This document shows positions 57,329 through 64,000 of a DNA stretch of 64,000 nucleotides, one piece after another; position 1 is the first letter of the stretch; every line of letters starts with the position of its first letter. The stretch comes from an uncultured delta proteobacterium. GTDB lineage: Bacteria; Desulfobacterota; Desulfobulbia; Desulfobulbales; Desulfocapsaceae. The position numbers and the translations under genes are program-made. The notes under the pieces are model-generated. The model had not been told where the DNA came from, searched no databases, and was given only the letters and a program-made list of their open reading frames with translations. The DNA is taken from the NCBI GenBank assembly GCA_903901335.1, contig CAIUQR010000028.1, positions 1-64,000 on the forward strand. The letters are read 5' to 3'.

Positions 57329-59782
57329 ATGTCTATTGGAAAAAACCAGGAAACGAAAGTGATAGAAGAAAAAGAAGAAAAGTACGGAGCGGAACAGATA
57401 AAGGTCCTGGATGGTCTTTCAGCAGTAAGAAAGAGACCATCCATGTATATTGGCAATACAGGGGAAGAAGGCCTGCATCACCTGATATGGGAAGTAGTTG
57501 ATAACAGTATAGATGAAGCACTTGCCGGTTTCTGTACAAGAATACGAGTAATTATTCACGAAAATAATGCTGTTTCAGTTGAAGATGACGGCAGAGGAAT
57601 ACCCGTGGACAAGCACCCGACTGAAAAAATTTCAGCGCTGGAACTTGTCATGACGACGCTGCATGCAGGGGGAAAATTTGATCACTCAACATATAAGGTT
57701 TCCGGAGGATTGCACGGAGTCGGTGTATCGGTGGTCAATGCCCTGTCTATTGAAGCAACAGCTGAAATTAAACGCAATGGAAATATTTACCGTCAGACGT
57801 ATAGCTGTGGTGAAAAAACACATGAACTTGAAATCATAGGGACGAGCGACAAAAACGGCACCAAGATTACCTTCAAGGCTGATCCGGAAATTTTCACAGA
57901 AACGACAGCGTATAACTACGAAACAGTCAAGAACAGGTTACGAGAACTGGCCTACTTGAATAAAGATCTCCGGATTTATCTTAAAGATGAAAGAAGCGGG
58001 GCTGAAGATAAATTTCATGCTGTAGGAGGAATAAATTCATATGTCGAATATCTTAACAGAAACCGTACGCCGGTAACTGCAGAGCCTATTCATATTTATG
58101 GTGAAAAAGATCAGGTCGTCGTTGAAATTTCCTTCCAGTATTTTGATGGTTATTCCGAGAGACTTTTTTCCTTTGTCAATAATATCAGCACTCGAGAAGG
58201 CGGAACTCACGTTGCCGGTTTTAGAGCGGCACTGACAAAGTGTATTAATAAATATGCAAACGATGACATTATCCCCAAAAATCTGAGAGAAAAAATGGGA
58301 GGAGATGATGTTCGGGAAGGCCTTACCTGTGTTATTTCCGTTCATGTCCCCAACCCCCAGTTTGAAGGACAGACAAAAACCAAATTAGGAAATTCAGAGG
58401 TGAAATCAATTGTAGAATCGATTTGCTCTGAAAAATTAACGCTCTTCCTTGAACAGAATCCGCAGATAGCCAAAAAGATTTTAATTAAGGCTGTGGAGGC
58501 CGCCAGGGCTCGTGAGGCGGCAAGAAGAGCCAGAGATCTGTCGAGAAAAAAGGGTTCTACAAGTCTCTTGATGGCCGGCAAACTCTCTGAATGTCAGGAA
58601 AAGGATCCCAAAAAACGGGAAATTTTCATCGTCGAGGGTGATTCGGCTGGTGGCTCGGCAAAACAGGGTCGGGACAGGTCTATCCAGGCGATACTTCCTC
58701 TTCGTGGGAAAATAATGAACGTCGAGAAGGCCAGATTTGATAAGATCCTGGGAAGTGAGGAAATAAAGCAGCTCATAGCTGCGCTGGGATGCGGTATCGG
58801 CAGTGATGAATTTGAACTGGAAAAACTCAGGTACCACAAAGTTATAATAATGACCGATGCCGATGTCGACGGGGCCCATATACGAACACTCCTTCTCACC
58901 TTTTTTTACAGACAGATGCTGCCTTTGGTTCAGGGGGGATTTGTCTATATAGGTCAGCCGCCCTTGTACAGGCTGGGAAGGGGAAAACAGGAAAAATATT
59001 TTCTGGAAGAGGAGGCCTTGAACTCCCATCTTTTTTCAGAAGCCAGTGAAAAAATGAAGGTCTTCTATGTCAATAACGGAGAAGAGGAAAGAGAAATTTC
59101 CGGTATTGATCTCATTAAAATTCTTGAAAAACTGAACACCTATAAAAAGATTGTCAACTATCTGAGCAGGATGAATATCTGGCAGGATATGCTGAATTTC
59201 ATTCTGGAAAATAATGTAAAATCTGCCGACCAGTTTACGGATATTGACTTTGTCAGACAGTTAACGGAAAAGCTCGATACCAAAGTTCATATTATAGGAA
59301 ATATCAGATCGTGTCGCTGGAGAGCAGACTGTTATGAGGTCGATATTGCCATGCGCGGCAGGGTTCAGATAATGATGACACTTGGCCCCGGAATACCTCT
59401 GATCAAAGAATATCGCACGGCAATAAGCCTTTACGACGAGATAAAACCCTATTTGCAGGCGAATTTCACCATTAAGGTTACATTACAGTCAGGCTCTGAA
59501 AAGGATATTAAGGTCGGTGGTTGGGATGAACTTGTGGAAAAAATTAAAAGTGAGTCCTTCAAGGGAAGTCACCTGCAGCGTTATAAAGGTCTGGGTGAAA
59601 TGAATCCGCTTCAACTCTGGGAAACAACCATGAACCCGGAAAACAGGATGCTGGTTCAGGTAACCATCGATGATGCGGAGCAAGCCGACGAAATTTTCAC
59701 AACGCTGATGGGTGATAAGGTTGAGCCGAGAAGAGATTTTATTCAGAATCACGCTCTTGAAGTAACAGAATTAGATATCTAA
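57329..59782 (+). CDS. gyrB: DNA gyrase subunit B
   Basis: LDGLSAVRKRPSMYIGNTGEEGLHHLIWEVVDNSIDEALAG; IVEGDSAGGSAKQGRDR; TDADVDGAHIRTLLLTFFYR. Confidence 0.98.
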   Translation: MSIGKNQETKVIEEKEEKYGAEQIKVLDGLSAVRKRPSMYIGNTGEEGLHHLIWEVVDNSIDEALAGFCTRIRVIIHENNAVSVEDDGRGIPVDKHPTEKISALELVMTTLHAGGKFDHSTYKVSGGLHGVGVSVVNALSIEATAEIKRNGNIYRQTYSCGEKTHELEIIGTSDKNGTKITFKADPEIFTETTAYNYETVKNRLRELAYLNKDLRIYLKDERSGAEDKFHAVGGINSYVEYLNRNRTPVTAEPIHIYGEKDQVVVEISFQYFDGYSERLFSFVNNISTREGGTHVAGFRAALTKCINKYANDDIIPKNLREKMGGDDVREGLTCVISVHVPNPQFEGQTKTKLGNSEVKSIVESICSEKLTLFLEQNPQIAKKILIKAVEAARAREAARRARDLSRKKGSTSLLMAGKLSECQEKDPKKREIFIVEGDSAGGSAKQGRDRSIQAILPLRGKIMNVEKARFDKILGSEEIKQLIAALGCGIGSDEFELEKLRYHKVIIMTDADVDGAHIRTLLLTFFYRQMLPLVQGGFVYIGQPPLYRLGRGKQEKYFLEEEALNSHLFSEASEKMKVFYVNNGEEEREISGIDLIKILEKLNTYKKIVNYLSRMNIWQDMLNFILENNVKSADQFTDIDFVRQLTEKLDTKVHIIGNIRSCRWRADCYEVDIAMRGRVQIMMTLGPGIPLIKEYRTAISLYDEIKPYLQANFTIKVTLQSGSEKDIKVGGWDELVEKIKSESFKGSHLQRYKGLGEMNPLQLWETTMNPENRMLVQVTIDDAEQADEIFTTLMGDKVEPRRDFIQNHALEVTELDI

Positions 59783-59803
59783 CAGCCGGAAAAAATAATT
59801 AAA

Positions 59804-62272
59804 ATGAATAGAGAAGATACGAATAACGTTGCTAAAATCTCTATCGAGAAAGAGTTACAGAAATCTTATCTCGATTATGCAATGAGCGTGATTATTGGAA
59901 GGGCACTCCCGGATGTTCGGGATGGACTCAAACCCGTCCATCGCCGGGCTCTTTTTGCGATGAGAGAGTTGGGTGTATTTCATAACAGACCGTATGTCAA
60001 ATCGGCTCGTATTGTCGGTGATGTCATTGGTAAATATCATCCCCACGGAGATACAGCTGCCTACGATACGATAGTCAGGATGGCGCAGATTTTCTCGTTG
60101 CGCTACCCCCTGGTTGATGGTCAGGGGAACTTTGGATCGGTTGATGGAGACTCTGCTGCCGCCATGCGTTACACGGAAGCACGGATGACCAAAATTGATA
60201 AGGATATCGTAGCGGATCTCGACAAAGAAACAGTTGACTTCACCCCTAATTACGACAATTCGCTGACAGAACCATCGGTAATGCCCACCAGGGTTCCCAA
60301 TCTTCTGATTAATGGTTCGTCAGGTATTGCTGTAGGAATGGCTACCAATATCCCTCCTCACAACCTCACAGAGGTTATGGATGGCCTGAACGCCTTAATC
60401 GACGATCCCAATTTAACTATTCACCAGTTGATTTCGATAATTTCAGGTCCGGACTTTCCCACCGGAGGATTAATCTGTGGAAGGGCAGGAATACGGGAAG
60501 CGTACGAGACGGGTCGCGGAGTTATAGTTATGAGGGCCTTGACCGAGATTGAAAAATCAAAGGACGGGAAAAGAGAAGCGATCATTGTAACCGAGATACC
60601 CTATCAACAGAACAAAGCTGTACTTGTTGAAAAAATTGCTGAACTTGTCAAGGAAAAGAGAATCACTTCTATTAGTGAGGTACGTGACGAATCAGACCGG
60701 CATGGTATGCGGATAGTTCTTGAGTTAAAGAAAGACGAAAATGCAGATGTGGTCATAAACCAGCTCTATAAAATGACCCCGATGCAAAAATCATTTGGGA
60801 TAAATTTTCTCGCAATCGTTAATAATAAACCAGAAGTACTCAACATTAAACAAATTCTTGAGTATTTTATCCTGCACCGAAAAGTCATTATCTACAGAAG
60901 GACAGCCTTTGAACTTAAAAAAGCAGAGGAAGAAGCCCATCTGCTCGAAGGGTTGAATATAGCAATAACACATCTCGATGAGGTTGTTGAGCTGATCAAG
61001 GGTTCAAAGAATCCTCAAGAAGCAAAAGAAGAACTGAGGGCCCGTTTCAGCTTATCGGAAATTCAGGCCCAAAAGATCCTTGAGATGCGGCTGCAGCGCT
61101 TAACGGGGCTGGAACGCGAAAAAATTGCCAGAGAGTACAATGAAATTTTACTCCAGATTCAAAACCTGAAAACAATTCTGAGTGATGAATCCCTGGTCAT
61201 GAAAATCATCAAGGATGAATTCGATGAAATAAAAACTGAATATGGTGACGAGAGAAGAACCGAAATAATTGACGCGGTCGATGAAATTCTCCCGGAAGAT
61301 CTTGTCATTCCCGAGGAAATGGCGATCACAGTGACCCACACCGGCTATATCAAGCGGAACCCTCTCAGTCTGTACAGGTCACAGAACAGAGGGGGAAAGG
61401 GGGTCCAGGGGGTAGCGAACATCGAAGAAGATTTTGTCTCTAATTTGTATGTTGCCTCAACTCTCGATACCTTTCTTTTTTTCACCAACTTTGGAAAGGT
61501 CTTTTGGAGAAGGGTCTATGAACTTCCCCTGGTTGGCAGGACTGCCAGAGGCAAGGCTATTGTTAATCTGCTTGAACTGGCTGAGGGAGAAAAAATTGCC
61601 GCCATACTGCCGCTGTCAAAATCAGCAGATGATAATGATAAAAAAACCCTGATGATGGTAACACGGCTCGGCCGGATTAAGAAAACTGACCTGAAAGAAT
61701 TCATCAGACCACTCAGAAAAGGAAAAAGAGCACTTACGGTTAACGAAGGCGACGAAATAATCGCTGCACATATATTAAACGGTGACGATACCGTTTTTCT
61801 AATATCGAAAAAAGGAATGTCCATCCGCTTTCATGAATCCGATATCAGGAATATGGGGAGAACGGCAGCCGGCGTCAAAGGTATGAGATTGTCAAAAGGA
61901 GATGAAATTGTCGGTGCTATCGTCATCATCAATGATTCGTCGATTATAATTGTAACCGAAAACGGCTACGGTAAAAGAAGTCCGGTTCTTGAATACAGGA
62001 TCCAAAAACGTGGCGGGAAAGGGGTCTTTGCGATAAAACAGAGTGAACGGAATGGAGACCTCGTTGGTGCTATGCAGGTAACAGACAACGATGAGGTTAT
62101 CCTGATTGCCAATTCCGGAAAAATGATTCGGATGCCATTGAAAAATGTCCGGACTATCGGCAGGAACACCCAAGGGGTTCGGTTGATAAACTTACAGGAT
62201 GATGAAAAGGTTGTCGGTATGGACTCCGTGGCCTTTGAAGAATCCGATGATGATAGTGTCGATGAAGAGTAG
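59804..62272 (+). CDS. gyrA: DNA gyrase subunit A
   Basis: [51 protein letters not shown]; GyrA box [10 protein letters not shown]. Confidence 0.98.
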   Translation: MNREDTNNVAKISIEKELQKSYLDYAMSVIIGRALPDVRDGLKPVHRRALFAMRELGVFHNRPYVKSARIVGDVIGKYHPHGDTAAYDTIVRMAQIFSLRYPLVDGQGNFGSVDGDSAAAMRYTEARMTKIDKDIVADLDKETVDFTPNYDNSLTEPSVMPTRVPNLLINGSSGIAVGMATNIPPHNLTEVMDGLNALIDDPNLTIHQLISIISGPDFPTGGLICGRAGIREAYETGRGVIVMRALTEIEKSKDGKREAIIVTEIPYQQNKAVLVEKIAELVKEKRITSISEVRDESDRHGMRIVLELKKDENADVVINQLYKMTPMQKSFGINFLAIVNNKPEVLNIKQILEYFILHRKVIIYRRTAFELKKAEEEAHLLEGLNIAITHLDEVVELIKGSKNPQEAKEELRARFSLSEIQAQKILEMRLQRLTGLEREKIAREYNEILLQIQNLKTILSDESLVMKIIKDEFDEIKTEYGDERRTEIIDAVDEILPEDLVIPEEMAITVTHTGYIKRNPLSLYRSQNRGGKGVQGVANIEEDFVSNLYVASTLDTFLFFTNFGKVFWRRVYELPLVGRTARGKAIVNLLELAEGEKIAAILPLSKSADDNDKKTLMMVTRLGRIKKTDLKEFIRPLRKGKRALTVNEGDEIIAAHILNGDDTVFLISKKGMSIRFHESDIRNMGRTAAGVKGMRLSKGDEIVGAIVIINDSSIIIVTENGYGKRSPVLEYRIQKRGGKGVFAIKQSERNGDLVGAMQVTDNDEVILIANSGKMIRMPLKNVRTIGRNTQGVRLINLQDDEKVVGMDSVAFEESDDDSVDEE

Positions 62273-63278
62273 GCAGAAAATAGCTGTAATCGGGGCCGGA
62301 TCCTGGGGGACAGCGATCGCCGGGAGTCTCTCCGGAAAAGGTTATGAAACCTTGCTTTGGGGGCATCATTCTGAATCAATTCAGGAGTTAGTAACATTCA
62401 AAGAGAATAGAAAATACCTTCCAGGATTGCTCTTTAATAAAAATCTAAAACCTACAAATGATTTGCGAGAGGCATTACGGGAGACTGTTATCATTTGCAT
62501 GGTCGTGCCGTCACACGGCTTTAGAAGTGTGTTTGAAGATATTATTGAATATGTTGAACCCCAAAGCCAAATTATCTCAGCTGTAAAGGGCATAGAAAAC
62601 GGGACGTTAATGACAATGTCCCAGGTAATGTCGGAAATTCTTGATAACAACCGTAACAATCGCAATATCTCCCTGTCGGTTCTCTCGGGACCTTCTTTTG
62701 CGCGGGAAGTGGCTGATGGATTGCCTGCAGCAGTAACAATCGGAAGCAGGGATATGGATATCGCCAGGTCACTTCAGCAGGTTTTCAGTACGGAAACACT
62801 CCGTGTTTACACGAGTACCGACGTTATAGGGATTGAAGTATGTGCAGCCCTGAAAAATGTGGTTGCTCTGGCTGCCGGAATATCAGATGGTCTTGGTTAC
62901 GGACTGAATGCTCGTGCTGCTCTTATAACGAGAGGTCTTGCCGAAATTTGTCGTCTTGGATTGCAGATGGGAGCAGAGAAGGACACGTTTTTCGGTTTGA
63001 GCGGCATGGGAGACCTCATATTGACGTGTACTGGAGACCTGAGCCGGAATAGAAACGTAGGATTAAAACTCGGCCAAGGAATGAGGCTGGAGGATATCTT
63101 AAAGGACATGAGGATGGTTGCTGAAGGCGTGCGAACCACCGAATCAGGGTATCATCTGGCCCAAAAATATCATGTCGAAATGCCTATTCTTGAACAGGTC
63201 TATAAAATATTGTACGAGAAACAGGATTGTGCAACTGCTGTAAAGGATCTACTCAATAGAGAACTTAAGGATGAATAA
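62262..63278 (+). CDS. gpsA: NAD(P)H-dependent glycerol-3-phosphate dehydrogenase
   Basis: [30 protein letters not shown]; 11-bp overlap with gyrA. Confidence 0.96.
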   Translation: MKSRQKIAVIGAGSWGTAIAGSLSGKGYETLLWGHHSESIQELVTFKENRKYLPGLLFNKNLKPTNDLREALRETVIICMVVPSHGFRSVFEDIIEYVEPQSQIISAVKGIENGTLMTMSQVMSEILDNNRNNRNISLSVLSGPSFAREVADGLPAAVTIGSRDMDIARSLQQVFSTETLRVYTSTDVIGIEVCAALKNVVALAAGISDGLGYGLNARAALITRGLAEICRLGLQMGAEKDTFFGLSGMGDLILTCTGDLSRNRNVGLKLGQGMRLEDILKDMRMVAEGVRTTESGYHLAQKYHVEMPILEQVYKILYEKQDCATAVKDLLNRELKDE

Positions 63279-63290
63279 AATAAAGAAAAA

Positions 63291-63965
63291 TCAAGATCTT
63301 GACCAATCATTATCGGAAAATTGACTGTGATCCGGTTTCGGCGGTTTTTCTTCCAATAGGCGTTGTTCAAGCCATTTCATAACCTTAGTAATTTCCGATT
63401 TAAATTCAGCCAGGGCTTTGCCGCGATGGCTGATTACATTTTTTTCCTGCAGTGTCAACTCGGCGAAGGTCTTGCCATACTCCTCAAAAAGAAATACCGG
63501 ATCGTAACCAAAACCACCGCTCCCTCTTATTTCTTCCGTTATAATTCCATGGCATTCCCCTTCATACGTAAGGGCTGGTCCAGATGGAACGGCAAGAGAA
63601 AGAACACACTTAAAGTAGGCTCGACGGTCTTTTTGTCCCTTTAATTTTTCTAACAGTTTTTGTGTATTTTCAGCATCATTTGCCATTTCGCCAGCGTAAC
63701 GGGCAGAAAAAACACCCGGTTCGCCGTTCAAGGCAGGGACAACAAGTCCAGAATCGTCGGCAATAGCAGGAAGTCCAAGGATTTTAGCCGTATGGAGAGC
63801 CTTTTTATAGGCATTTTCATCAAATGTCAGTCCATCTTCTACCGCAGGCGGGAGGGGGCCAAATTCGGCAACTGAACGTATCTCGACCTTAAATCCTTCT
63901 AAAATATTCTTAAATTCTAGTATCTTGTTTTTGTTGGTTGTGGCCAGAACTATAATTTTACTCAT
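63291..63965 (-). CDS. rdgB: XTP/dITP diphosphatase (RdgB/HAM1)
   Basis: IIVLATTNKNKILEFKNIL...AIADDSGLVVPALNGEPGVFSARYAG...GFGYDPVFLFEEYGKTFAEL. Confidence 0.96.
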   Translation of the reverse strand: MSKIIVLATTNKNKILEFKNILEGFKVEIRSVAEFGPLPPAVEDGLTFDENAYKKALHTAKILGLPAIADDSGLVVPALNGEPGVFSARYAGEMANDAENTQKLLEKLKGQKDRRAYFKCVLSLAVPSGPALTYEGECHGIITEEIRGSGGFGYDPVFLFEEYGKTFAELTLQEKNVISHRGKALAEFKSEITKVMKWLEQRLLEEKPPKPDHSQFSDNDWSRS

Positions 63966-64000
63966 ATGGTTATCGATGAGGGAAGTGAATTGTCTTTGGA

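Noticed and set aside
1-64000. CRISPR arrays, tRNA/rRNA genes, insertion sequences
   Set aside because: No regularly spaced repeats, cloverleaf-like sequences, rRNA segments or transposase ORFs were recognised on reading both strands.

Overview
This 64 kb bacterial chromosomal window looks like a sulfate-reducer-type deltaproteobacterium (Desulfobacterota). That assignment is an inference from gene content: TunR, a small siroheme sulfite reductase, multihaem cytochromes and a Sec-formate dehydrogenase.

Main blocks:
(1) 0-3.7 kb: 3' end of a malic enzyme gene, small proteins, a YkgJ cysteine-cluster protein, a small siroheme protein and DedA proteins.
(2) 3.9-10.0 kb: periplasmic nitrate reductase operon napD-napA-tetrahaem NapB-like-tetrahaem cytochrome-FeS-NrfD/PsrC.
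(3) 10-14.5 kb: two hybrid histidine kinases.
(4) 14.6-18.3 kb: pyrG-kdsA-kdsC-lptC.
(5) 22-31 kb: a Mo/W island with a selenocysteine formate dehydrogenase (in-frame TGA plus SECIS hairpin), modE-modABC, a TunR-type regulator (Xer-recombinase-like domain fused to MOP/TOBE domains) and a divergent TSUP transporter. A dif-like inverted repeat lies on a recognisable promoter between the last two.
(6) 33.6-46.1 kb: a signalling cluster of two TonB-dependent receptors, YfiR, hybrid kinases, Hpt, a receiver protein and GGDEF-EAL. One kinase gene carries a G11 homopolymer.
(7) 46-54 kb: housekeeping genes rlmKL, pal, cmk, hisC, gatA and gatC, plus an HD-GYP regulator.
(8) 54.4-64 kb: a visibly AT-richer block with tusA, a serine hydrolase, a candidate oriC-like intergenic region, dnaN, gyrB, gyrA, gpsA and rdgB.

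No tRNA, rRNA, CRISPR array or recognisable transposon was seen. All motif positions were read by eye and may be off by 1-2 nt.
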